Source of the DNA: Paenibacillus pinisoli
GTDB lineage: Bacteria; Bacillota; Bacilli; Paenibacillales; Paenibacillaceae
Reading direction: 5' to 3'
Length of the DNA: 64,000 bases
Assembly: GCF_003605435.1 (NCBI RefSeq)
Contig: NZ_QXQB01000001.1
Span: forward strand, 744,001-808,000
This document shows positions 38,372 to 45,782 of the stretch, in pieces (positions within the stretch are counted from its first letter, which is position 1; every line of letters begins with the position of its first letter). The notes under the pieces are model-generated. The model was not told the DNA's origin. It was given only the letters and a program-made list of their open reading frames with translations, and ran no database searches. The translations under genes were made by a program, and so were the position numbers.

Positions 38372-38770
38372 TTATGCCACGGTAAAAATAAGCTTGCTCA
38401 TCATAATGAGCATAAACACAAGGTATAATGCAGTTGTCGCAAAAAAACTTAGCCGCCAGATCGCCCGGAATACGCGCTTCACATCCACGCTGCCGCGCTT
38501 GCGGAATTGGGCGTTGCCCAGCAGTCCTCCCGCCAGAATCATGACCAGCAGTATGCCATACAGGCCAAAGGAGCTTTTAAACAACAAATTGAATAAAGCC
38601 GCTGCGCATAAAATAAAAAAGACCGTCGATACGTCCATTGCCATAATGAGCGCCTTTTTCCGGTTTTGGACAATCGCGCCGTAACCGAACAGAACGATCG
38701 CAAAAGGAAGAATCGGTATAACCGCGAGTGCCGCATAAACGATTTGTATGCTATTCCAGATCGCGCCCAT
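38372..38770 (-). CDS. DUF3397-family membrane protein
   Basis: 132 residues with four hydrophobic segments (about 8-30, 43-65, 68-85, 105-127) and short charged loops. It resembles the DUF3397 family found near bshC and mraZ in Bacilli. No function is known and no catalytic motif is visible. The ATG follows AGAGGGG. It lies 14 bases after the panE-type gene, so probably the same operon. Confidence 0.75.
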   Translation of the reverse strand: MGAIWNSIQIVYAALAVIPILPFAIVLFGYGAIVQNRKKALIMAMDVSTVFFILCAAALFNLLFKSSFGLYGILLVMILAGGLLGNAQFRKRGSVDVKRVFRAIWRLSFFATTALYLVFMLIMMSKLIFTVA

Positions 38771-38784
38771 GCTTGTCCCCTCTC

Positions 38785-39756
38785 TTAATGCTTCTGTGAT
38801 GCGTAAGATTCCACGATTGCCGCCATCGCTTCGTTCATTGGCGCATTCATTCCGTATGATGCAGCCAGCCTGGCCACAGCGCCATTAATAGCCCGAATCT
38901 CCGTCTCCCTGCCCGCGCGGACGTCCGCCAGCATAGAAGAGACATTGGCGCTTGTCCGGACGCATACGTCCAGCACCTGCGCCCAGCTGTCTCCCTGGTC
39001 CCTCATTCCTGCTCTTTTCAATATATCTGCCGTTTCATTATGTAATGCCCGCATTATATGTACACGCCGCTCATGCCTCGGGAGCTCGCCATTAGTCACA
39101 TCGAAGATTGCAGTAAGCGGATTAATGACCGCGTTGATCAGCAATTTATGGAAAATCCGATTATTGATCTCTTTCGACAAGAAGGCCTGAAATCCTGCCT
39201 TTTGCAGAGATAATAGAAACTTTTTTTGAGATTTTGCGCGTTTTTCGTCAATCTCGGGGCAATTCTCGGCTCTATCGCCGATCCATAGCTCGCCTGTGCC
39301 GGCCAGCATGACTCTCCGCTCATCCTCGCGTTTGGCGCCCATTGTGGTAACAGCCGCATAGATTGGCACGCTTCCCAGTTCTGACGCCAGTCTCTCCAGG
39401 TGTCCGATCCCGTTCTGCAAGCATAATAAGGCAGTTCTTCCGCGTACCCCAGTCAACTCCCGAAGCAGCTCGATAAGCTCTTTGTCAATCGCCGTTTGTT
39501 TGACGGCTAGAATAATCCACGACTCCTCTTCTCCCTTGACCTTCTGAGCCAATACCCGAGGCCGGTGCAACGGCTCGCTCTGGACCCGAACCGTTCTGAA
39601 GTTCCCGTCTGTGTCGGTCAGCCCAATGCCCGCTTCCGTTATAAGAAGGCTTTGCCGCTCTGTCCGTGTCCATAGGGTCACGTCTTCTCCCGCCGCTGCG
39701 AGATTGGCCGCAAGCCATAATCCGATCGCGCCTCCGCCAATAACGTCGATATGCAA
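38785..39756 (-). CDS. panE: PanE/ApbA-type 2-dehydropantoate 2-reductase
   Basis: 323 residues. NADPH-dependent reduction of ketopantoate to pantoate for coenzyme A, if the assignment is right. The Rossmann motif IDVIGGGAIGLWLAANLA opens the protein; VKQTAIDKEL and LLINAVINPLTAIF, with the catalytic-lysine and asparagine regions, follow. The start is TTG at 39754-39756, six bases after GGAGGG. Paralogues of this fold act on other substrates, so the substrate is inferred. The neighbourhood (gerR, bshC, mraZ) matches ylbQ in B. subtilis. Confidence 0.82.
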   Translation of the reverse strand: MHIDVIGGGAIGLWLAANLAAAGEDVTLWTRTERQSLLITEAGIGLTDTDGNFRTVRVQSEPLHRPRVLAQKVKGEEESWIILAVKQTAIDKELIELLRELTGVRGRTALLCLQNGIGHLERLASELGSVPIYAAVTTMGAKREDERRVMLAGTGELWIGDRAENCPEIDEKRAKSQKKFLLSLQKAGFQAFLSKEINNRIFHKLLINAVINPLTAIFDVTNGELPRHERRVHIMRALHNETADILKRAGMRDQGDSWAQVLDVCVRTSANVSSMLADVRAGRETEIRAINGAVARLAASYGMNAPMNEAMAAIVESYASQKH

Positions 39757-39814
39757 ATTGAGCCCTCCTTCTGTCGCTTGTCCCCCGTATTATACACTTC
39801 GCCTATTTCACATG

Positions 39815-39844
39815 AAAAGCCCGCCGTCCGTGGACAGCGGGCTT
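39815..39844 (-). terminator. Terminator after gerR
   Basis: The stem AAGCCCGC/GCGGGCTT encloses GTCC/GGAC and is followed by TTTTCATG on the minus strand, 18 bases past the gerR stop. It separates gerR from the panE unit. Confidence 0.8.
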
Positions 39845-39862
39845 CCCTAGTATCGCTATGAC

Positions 39863-40513
39863 TTATTCAATCCGTTCCAGATTGCCATTGGCATCCATCT
39901 TGAACCTGGGTTTTGCTTCCTCTTCATTGGACAATACGGTGAGCCGGCGGGCGCGATCCATAATTTGAATGAGCGTCTTATAGTCGTCATTCACGGTACG
40001 GTAATCTGTCTGTGCGCTGCTTGCTTCCTTCGCCAGTCTCTCATTCTCGCTCCGAAGACGGTAAAGCTCTTCTTCCTTGTCTTTCAAATCCTTCTCGAAT
40101 AGCTTGATTTGGCGCGACAAATCCTGATAGGTCGTTTTCCAGCTTCTGAGGAAGCGGATGACGGCATCTATCGATATGCCCTCGTCAATAGTGCTTGCAT
40201 CATGCTTGTAGGTGCGTTCTTCTGTGTCGTATACCGCAAGCGAAGAAACCTGGGATGTTGCCGTTACCGTTTGCTTTTTCAAGTAGTTGCGTTTTTGGCG
40301 CTGCTGCTTGGCAATCTGTATGGCATCCTCATAACGCTTGCGAACACAGCTGTTCCAGCGGAAGCCGCATGCGGCGGACGTCCGTCCAATTCTTTCGCCC
40401 ACTTCTTCGAATGCTGCGAGCTGTGTGCTTCCTTCGCGAATATGGCGTAGAGTTACTTCTGCGAGTATAAGATCATCATCCGGACTCCACGCGTCTTGTC
40501 TAACTGCTGTCAT
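39863..40513 (-). CDS. gerR: GerR/RsfA-family sporulation regulator
   Basis: 216 residues. The N-terminus holds a Myb/SANT-like DNA-binding domain (about residues 5-65: AWSPDDDLILAEVTLRHIRE, then ACGFRWNSCVRKRY), followed by a basic stretch, a linker and a coiled coil (about 125-185). In B. subtilis GerR (YlbO) is a sigma-E-dependent mother-cell regulator and RsfA a forespore one. The gene order gerR-panE-bshC-mraZ favours GerR. The ATG follows AGGAGG. Confidence 0.82.
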   Translation of the reverse strand: MTAVRQDAWSPDDDLILAEVTLRHIREGSTQLAAFEEVGERIGRTSAACGFRWNSCVRKRYEDAIQIAKQQRQKRNYLKKQTVTATSQVSSLAVYDTEERTYKHDASTIDEGISIDAVIRFLRSWKTTYQDLSRQIKLFEKDLKDKEEELYRLRSENERLAKEASSAQTDYRTVNDDYKTLIQIMDRARRLTVLSNEEEAKPRFKMDANGNLERIE

Positions 40514-40708
40514 GCAATCAAAACCTCCTAACGTAAAAGGCGCTTACTTATCTCTATGCCCTTGGTAGAGTTCATAGAATCTATTGGATACTAAATTGTA
40601 TAACCAATTTTTTGCGACCTCATACATGATTAGGTTGATTCATGTGCAAACTGTAAATAACAGCTGCAAGTTTAGTCAAAAAGTTTGCCAATTCGTCACG
40701 GTTTTAGG

Positions 40709-40737
40709 TTTACACTCGCAGGGGCAAACGTTATAAT
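40709..40737 (+). promoter_or_regulatory. Sigma-A promoter of the DUF2626 gene
   Basis: TTTACA (40709-40714), a 17-base spacer and TATAAT (40732-40737) form a near-consensus promoter 43 bases before the start codon. Confidence 0.88.
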
Positions 40738-40779
40738 GAAGTTTAGAAAAATCGGGGCAGGGTGAAAGGGGGATGTAAC

Positions 40780-41016
40780 ATGGCACGCATGTATCGGGTA
40801 CTTGGCTTCTGGTGCTTAGTCATCGGACTTATGGCTTTTGCTGGTCATATGACGGAATTCGCGCTGCTCTTCTTCGCGCAGGCCGTTGCTTTCGTATTCT
40901 TGGGGTACTTGAATTTCTCTGAAAGAACGTACATAATGATGTTCTGGGGTTATATGGCGGTTTCCTTCATCGGATTCACCTACTGGTCAGTCTTTAAGAT
41001 GAGCTTGCCATTCTAA
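40780..41016 (+). CDS. DUF2626-family small membrane protein
   Basis: 78 residues with three hydrophobic segments: VLGFWCLVIGLMAFAG, LLFFAQAVAFVFLGYL and YIMMFWGYMAVSFIGF. It resembles the DUF2626 family (YqgY in B. subtilis), for which no function is known. I start at the ATG at 40780, shortly after AAAGGGGG; the in-frame GTG six codons earlier overlaps the ribosome site. It is a single-gene unit with its own strong promoter and a terminator. Confidence 0.82.
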   Translation: MARMYRVLGFWCLVIGLMAFAGHMTEFALLFFAQAVAFVFLGYLNFSERTYIMMFWGYMAVSFIGFTYWSVFKMSLPF

Positions 41017-41033
41017 CATCTACAAGAACAAAC

Positions 41034-41080
41034 AAGGCTGTCTGTGCTGCGACAATCGTTCGCATGCAGACAGCCTTTTT
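41034..41080. terminator. Terminator shared by DUF2626 and MidA genes
   Basis: An 11-bp stem AAGGCTGTCTG/CAGACAGCCTT with a long loop is followed on the plus strand by TTTTT. The two genes converge on it; the minus-strand T-run (TTGTTTGTT) is weaker. Confidence 0.85.
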
Positions 41081-42253
41081 CTATTCTTTCTCCAGTATCA
41101 TGACCTTAAAGCTTTCGCTCATCCCGTCGCTTAGCAGCAATTGCCTCACTGCCCTGTTGCGCCGCGCCTCTTCGCCAAAGGGATCCATGCCGTCATGCAC
41201 GCCAAGCAGTTCGAAAATACCGTTGTCCAGCAAAAACTGCTTTTGCGTACCATAGTACTGCACCTGGAATCCCGCTTCTTCTGCCGAGGAGCGGATAAAT
41301 GTAAAGCAGACATGCGCGGTCATATCCCTCTCCCCTGCCTGAAGGAAAGGCGTGTCGCTGGCCCGATGCCGTGAATAGGTCATAAGCGTCCCTTCCATTC
41401 GATGCTCTGCCGCGTATTCTTCAGCCTCATGGCCATAATCAATCAGCATCACGCGGTCGCCCTTGTGAAGCATCCGGCCAAGCTGCAGCAGCCAAGCTCG
41501 CGCTCCCGGACAAAGCTCCGTTATTTGGCCTTCCCGCAGCTTTATTCCATCCCGCTCCAGCCATTGGGGGAATATTCCGTTCGTGACCGTCATCTCGGTA
41601 TAGACGAAGCCATGGTCCGGTATGACTCCAACCCCAAGCTCCCTATATTCCCCTCCCCTTCGGACCATCCGGTGGACAGGAAAGGCGTCAAGCAGCTCAT
41701 TAGCCATGAGCAGGAGCGGAGCTTTGCTTGTTGAACACGCCAGCTTAGCGGCATACTCACTGGATGTGTAGATACGCGGCGGTGCATCCGGCAAGCCTGC
41801 TTCATGGTAAGACTGCATCATTTTCGCACGGTGGCCAGGATGATCGTCTATGAGTGATTGGCTAAATCGGCTTTCCCAATGAGGCGTTAAATTGCGCAGC
41901 GACACTGCGATTCCAGCAGAAAGCCGCCCCGTACCGGCCCCCCATTCGGCAAGACCAATAGGGATTCCTAGCGCTGATTGGAACTTCAAAGCGTACCTGG
42001 CCAACATCTCCGACATAACGCTGCCGATCGCTGAGCTCGTATAGAAGTCTCCTTCTTTTCCCACTCTTGCTTCACCTGACCGGTAATAACCATAGCTCTC
42101 GTCATACAAGCAAGCTTCCATATAGTCGTAAAAAGTAATGCACGGCAGAAGTGTGACTTTCTGGTTAGCTGCAATGCCCCATCCCTGCTGGGGAGAGCGG
42201 CTGATCCTCTCTGCGATTTGAAGAGCTAGCGGAGTATCCGGAAAACTGGCCAT
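41081..42253 (-). CDS. MidA/NDUFAF7-type SAM-dependent methyltransferase
   Basis: 390 residues of the DUF185 family. The family start is visible as ITFYDYMEACLYDESYGYY and GKEGDFYTSSAIGSV; the SAM motif is LAEWGAGTGRLSAGIA, with LLLMANELLDAFPVHR and VMLIDYGHEAEEY after it. Mitochondrial members methylate an arginine of complex I; the bacterial substrate is unknown. The ATG at 42251-42253 and the GTG four codons earlier are both possible starts; I prefer the ATG for spacing from AAAGGGTG. It diverges from the repeat array and coiled-coil gene. Confidence 0.82.
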   Translation of the reverse strand: MASFPDTPLALQIAERISRSPQQGWGIAANQKVTLLPCITFYDYMEACLYDESYGYYRSGEARVGKEGDFYTSSAIGSVMSEMLARYALKFQSALGIPIGLAEWGAGTGRLSAGIAVSLRNLTPHWESRFSQSLIDDHPGHRAKMMQSYHEAGLPDAPPRIYTSSEYAAKLACSTSKAPLLLMANELLDAFPVHRMVRRGGEYRELGVGVIPDHGFVYTEMTVTNGIFPQWLERDGIKLREGQITELCPGARAWLLQLGRMLHKGDRVMLIDYGHEAEEYAAEHRMEGTLMTYSRHRASDTPFLQAGERDMTAHVCFTFIRSSAEEAGFQVQYYGTQKQFLLDNGIFELLGVHDGMDPFGEEARRNRAVRQLLLSDGMSESFKVMILEKE

Positions 42254-42260
42254 AGCTCGT

Positions 42261-42289
42261 TTCACCCTTTTCCAAATGTAAGATATAAT
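42261..42289 (+). promoter_or_regulatory. Candidate promoter ahead of the 38-bp repeat array
   Basis: On the plus strand TTCACC (42261-42266), 17 bases, TATAAT (42284-42289). The -10 is perfect and the -35 matches four of six. If used, the leader of the coiled-coil gene would be about 310 bases long and would contain the whole repeat array. Confidence 0.45.
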
Positions 42290-42338
42290 AGACTAGGCTG
42301 CCGCATAAACTAGTTGGTGAGCTTGGACTTGCGAAGCA

Positions 42339-42587
42339 AGGTTTGCTTCGCATACCTTTAAGTAGCGCTAACAAGGCAGGTTTGCTTCGCAAACCTTAGT
42401 AACGCTTTCGAAGTGAGGTTTGCTTCGCAAACCTTAGTAACGCTTTCGAAGTGAGGTTTGCTTCGCAAACCTTAGTAACGCTTTCGAAGTGAGGTTTGCT
42501 TCGCAAACCTTAGTAACGCTTTCGAAGTGAGGTTTGCTTCGCAAACCTTAGTAACGCTTTCGAAGTGAGGTTTGCTTCGCAAACCTT
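42339..42587 (+). repeat. Palindromic 38-bp tandem repeat array
   Basis: Five identical 38-bp units run from 42378 to 42567. Each is a hairpin core AGGTTTGCTTCGCAAACCT (8-bp arms, loop TTC) plus TAGTAACGCTTTCGAAGTG. A diverged unit of 39 bp precedes them (42339-42377) and a lone core (42568-42587) ends the array, 12 bases before GGAAGGAGG, the ribosome site of the next gene. The perfect identity of units points to recent amplification. No flanking integrase or target duplication is seen. Confidence 0.95.
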
Positions 42588-42605
42588 TTAGGAAGGAGGA
42601 TGACG

Positions 42606-43706
42606 TTGACTGAAATTAGCATCCGAAGGCGAATCGCAGCCGCCCTGCTGGCTTCGCTGCTGTGCGCATTCATCGTGATCCGGCTTCCTGTACTCGCCGA
42701 AGAAGGGGACAAGTCCCCCGACGATCTGCACTCGCTTTTGGAAAAAAGCTTATCTGTCGTTGAGATCGACAAGGAGATCGCCCGAATTCAGCAAGAGAAG
42801 GATGCTCTGCTCCTCACTATGACAGATACGGAGAAGCAACTAGCCGATCAGGAGCTTGCCATAGACGGTAAACGGAAGCAAGCTGGCAATGTATTGCGGG
42901 CCTATTATATGGGAGAGCGGGACATGCTGTACTTATCTTTGCTAAAAACGGATTCGTGGACGAAGTTTTTTACATTGCTGGACTATATTGATATTATCGT
43001 CTCGCAAGACAAGCATACCTTGAATGCTTACATCGGGCAATATCGGGATATGCAGGACCGCTATGCCGTGCTTGAAGGCAAGCAGGCCGAGCTAGTTGCC
43101 ATTGAAGACAAATTAAAGCTGCAGCGGGAGAGAGTGTTAGCGCTGGAATCCCAGCTGGAAGGCGAATTGGCCGGACGATCGGACAGCGACCGCATTCGCC
43201 TGTTGATCGAGCAGCTCACAAACTTCTGGGAATCTGCCGGCTTGAAGGAAGTCCGTGCCTACTTCGAGGCGTTGTCGAAGTCTATGGGCAAGCTGCCTGG
43301 CTGGATACAGGACAACAAAGAACTGATGGAGATCAAAGGTCTCCAGTATACGATTCGAGTGCCTGAAGATAAGCTCAATGAGTTTTTGCGCGAGCAAGAC
43401 AAGCGGTTTAATGACCTCACCTTCAAATTTGAGGATGACTCCATAACCGCCTATGGCAAACGGGACAATATCGAAATCAGTATCTCGGGCCATTATAGCC
43501 TGATTCAAGAGCCGCGCAACGGACTGCTCTTCCACGTCGACGAACTGCTGTTCAACGGTTTCACGCTCCCGGACACCACACGCAAAGCGCTTGAGGACGA
43601 ATTTGATCTCGGCTTCTACCCTGGACTTATTACTTCATTCCTCAAAGCCAAGTCTGTCGAAATCAAAGACGGCGAACTGATCATTAAGCTGAGCGTTACT
43701 TTGTAG
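42606..43706 (+). CDS. Secreted coiled-coil protein, function unknown
   Basis: 366 residues. An N-terminal signal or anchor sequence (IAAALLASLLCAFIVIRLPV, then LAEEG as a likely cleavage site) is followed by a coiled coil (about 45-205) like the N-terminal part of CwlO/PcsB-type proteins, with GNVLRAYYMGERDMLYLSLL, a stretch typical of that group. The C-terminal third (about 245-366) is mixed alpha/beta, ends in KLSVTL and is not an NlpC/P60 or other hydrolase domain. I choose TTG at 42606, six bases after GGAGG; the ATG at 42600 directly abuts the site. Possibly a wall-hydrolase regulator; this is inference. Confidence 0.75.
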   Translation: MTEISIRRRIAAALLASLLCAFIVIRLPVLAEEGDKSPDDLHSLLEKSLSVVEIDKEIARIQQEKDALLLTMTDTEKQLADQELAIDGKRKQAGNVLRAYYMGERDMLYLSLLKTDSWTKFFTLLDYIDIIVSQDKHTLNAYIGQYRDMQDRYAVLEGKQAELVAIEDKLKLQRERVLALESQLEGELAGRSDSDRIRLLIEQLTNFWESAGLKEVRAYFEALSKSMGKLPGWIQDNKELMEIKGLQYTIRVPEDKLNEFLREQDKRFNDLTFKFEDDSITAYGKRDNIEISISGHYSLIQEPRNGLLFHVDELLFNGFTLPDTTRKALEDEFDLGFYPGLITSFLKAKSVEIKDGELIIKLSVTL

Positions 43707-44008
43707 CAGGTTGGTTGCGGTGCCGGAAATATAATGTTAGTTTGCTTGGCACAGGGCCGTGGAAAGTTGGTTGAGGGTTCGCTCAGAGTGCGAATTAGTG
43801 GTTACTTGGCTATTTGCGACACGGTTGGTTGTGATATGGATGGGAAGAGGAATGTTGAGCTGTTAAAAAATCATGAAAAAGCGCAGGTTCTTGGCTATGT
43901 TAGCCGCCGAACCTGCGCTTTTGATTGTATTAAAGTAATCTACATGCTCACGTGTACCATAACCAATCTATTGTAAGCATACGGAAAGTAACTATGGATC
44001 TTATTGGG
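43707..44008. other. Gap after the coiled-coil gene
   Basis: No supported gene. It holds the terminator at 43876-43922. An 80-codon open frame at 43734 lacks a ribosome site and overlaps that terminator. The 51-bp repeat array begins directly after. Confidence 0.6.
43876..43922 (+). terminator. Terminator after the coiled-coil gene
   Basis: A 14-bp stem AAAAGCGCAGGTTC/GAACCTGCGCTTTT with an 18-nt loop. It is symmetric enough to stop transcription from both sides. Confidence 0.85.
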
Positions 44009-44230
44009 CTTACAGCTGCTTCGGCGGCTTGCCCAAGTGACTGAAGCCGTGTTTTGCGGCTTACAGCCCTCCACCCCCACGATCACGCACCTGTGAGCCG
44101 ACTTTCTCGGCTTACAGCCTCCAACTCCACGCTCACGCGACTGCAAGCCGGGTTTCGCGGTTTACAACTCCCAAATGCTCGCTATCGCTCCCGCAAAGCC
44201 GACTTCCTCGGCTTACAGCTCCCCTAATGC
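44009..44230. repeat. Palindromic ~51-bp tandem repeat array
   Basis: Units start with CTTACAGC or TTTACAAC at 44009, 44060, 44111, 44161 and 44212 (spacing 51, 51, 50, 51), the last one partial. Each unit ends in a hairpin such as AGCCGACTTTCTCGGCT, whose right arm runs into the next CTTACAG. The units are clearly related but diverged, unlike the perfect 38-bp array. It lies between the coiled-coil gene and the end of the solute-binding protein gene, which converge here. Confidence 0.85.
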
Positions 44231-44244
44231 CCTCTCCGCGCAGC

Positions 44245-45561
44245 CTATTCGTCCGAATCTGCCGCGGTCACCGCTTGCACGAAGGCGTCCAAGCGGCTGG
44301 GATCCCCGGCCGCGGCTCTCCATGCGCCGGACCAGTCCCTCCAGCGCTTCGGCCAGTCCGGATCCGGTGTTACGCTGTCGCGATCCGTCACCTTAGCGCT
44401 CAGCGCTTCCAGCCACCAATAAGGAGGCGTGTCGCCGGACTTCGTAATCAGCCGCATCTGGTCATACAGGGACGAGCGGACCGGCAGCTTGCCGCCTTCT
44501 TCGAAGTCCTTCAAGCTATTGTATGGGCTGGTCATCTCCTGAATCCACAGCATAGCCTCGCTCTCCGCAGAGCTGCCAGAGCTGATCGCGAAGCTGGTTC
44601 CGCCCAGCCATGGATAATCAATGTCCTTCTGCTCCACTAACAGCTTGCTGCGGGCCGACTGGCTAAGCCCGTTCAGCTCCTCCCAAGGCATAATAAGCAT
44701 AAGCAGGCGATGCTTCTCGATTAGCTCGTTCAGCTCAGCCCCCCGGCGGGAAGATACCGAGGCGAGATTGCCCTTCGACTGCAGCCAGGCCAACCGGTCC
44801 AGCAGCGTATCCGGCAAAGCCTGCAAATTGATAAGCTCCTCTTTCCCGTTGCTTAAGCGGGCAGACCAAATCAGCAGCTGCTCCATTTCATCTGGACTGA
44901 AGTTCACAATAAACCGCTCTTGGCCGGGTTCCAGCGAGACAGACGCGGACGCAATTTTCTCTGCCAGCGATTGAAAAGCCCCCCACTGATCCGGAGGGCC
45001 TGACAGGCCTCCTTCTTTCAGCAGCTCCTTGTCCCATGCTACAACATACGGATTAATGCGATAAGGCACAGCCCACATATAACCGTTCCACTTCAGCGTC
45101 TCCAGCAGCCGCGGCAGTTGATCGGTCAACACCTCGCCCGCCATCAGACCGTCCACCGGCTTCAGCAAGCCTTTCACTGCAAGCGGAATAATGCCCCCAT
45201 TGTCGAGCAGCATCACATCGGGCGCCAACCCTTGCTTACTCATGGTCAACAGGTGCTCATACCTGCCGTCACTATCCCGCTCATTGGAAATTTCGACCTG
45301 AATATGCGGATAGTCCAGCATAAATCGTTCCGTCCGTTCCACCAGCCGGTCATAATCGGCAGTTGGCAAGGAAACGTTTACATAAAGATCAGTTGATAAT
45401 TGCGTGATTCGCTGGCCCCCAGCCGGCTCAATCGGCTGAACTCCGTCCGAATGATTCACTCGATTCCAATTCCAGCTCATCGATCGCGAGAAAAACAGCA
45501 GCAACAAAGCGGTGAGTAGCAGTGCGCCGACAAAAAGCGGCACATACTTGCGAGGAGACAC
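44245..45561 (-). CDS. Membrane-anchored extracellular solute-binding-like protein
   Basis: 438 residues. An N-terminal anchor (YVPLFVGALLLTALLLLFF) is followed by a family 1 type periplasmic-binding fold: YPHIQVEISNERDSDGRYEH, APDVMLLDNGGIIPLA, MWAVPYRINPYVVAWDKELL. No lipobox cysteine is present, unlike most Gram-positive binding proteins, and no ABC permease or ATPase gene is nearby. It may be a sugar-binding protein working with a distant transporter, or a sensor partner. The start looks like GTG at 45559-45561 after AAGGAAG. It has no close operon partners. Confidence 0.78.
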   Translation of the reverse strand: MSPRKYVPLFVGALLLTALLLLFFSRSMSWNWNRVNHSDGVQPIEPAGGQRITQLSTDLYVNVSLPTADYDRLVERTERFMLDYPHIQVEISNERDSDGRYEHLLTMSKQGLAPDVMLLDNGGIIPLAVKGLLKPVDGLMAGEVLTDQLPRLLETLKWNGYMWAVPYRINPYVVAWDKELLKEGGLSGPPDQWGAFQSLAEKIASASVSLEPGQERFIVNFSPDEMEQLLIWSARLSNGKEELINLQALPDTLLDRLAWLQSKGNLASVSSRRGAELNELIEKHRLLMLIMPWEELNGLSQSARSKLLVEQKDIDYPWLGGTSFAISSGSSAESEAMLWIQEMTSPYNSLKDFEEGGKLPVRSSLYDQMRLITKSGDTPPYWWLEALSAKVTDRDSVTPDPDWPKRWRDWSGAWRAAAGDPSRLDAFVQAVTAADSDE

Positions 45562-45707
45562 AGCTTTCTTCCTTTCCGGCTACCTTGGTAGGTATAGAAT
45601 AGCAGTTTGCAGCAGAGTTGTACAACCCTAATGAGGCAAAAGCATGACGATTTTCCCCTAAAAACGCTTTTCTAGCTCTATAGACAAATCGTATTACCGC
45701 ATACCCG

Positions 45708-45752
45708 CAAAAAAAGGTTATCCCGGCTGCCGTAAACAGCGGGATAACCTTT
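45708..45752 (-). terminator. Terminator after ylaK
   Basis: A perfect 13-bp stem AAAGGTTATCCCG/CGGGATAACCTTT is followed by a T-run of at least seven on the minus strand, 31 bases past the stop. Confidence 0.9.
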
Positions 45753-45782
45753 CCGAATCTCAGATTGACCGCAGTGGCCGTA

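Noticed and set aside
42339..42587. CRISPR array
   Set aside because: The parts between the palindromic cores are identical, not unique spacers, the period is only 38 bp, and no cas gene is present.
43734..43976. An 80-codon plus-strand frame after the coiled-coil gene
   Set aside because: No ribosome site, and it runs through the terminator hairpin at 43876-43922.
44009..44230. CRISPR array or transposon remnant
   Set aside because: Spacing is regular but whole units are related to each other; there are no unique spacers, terminal inverted repeats, target duplications or transposase.
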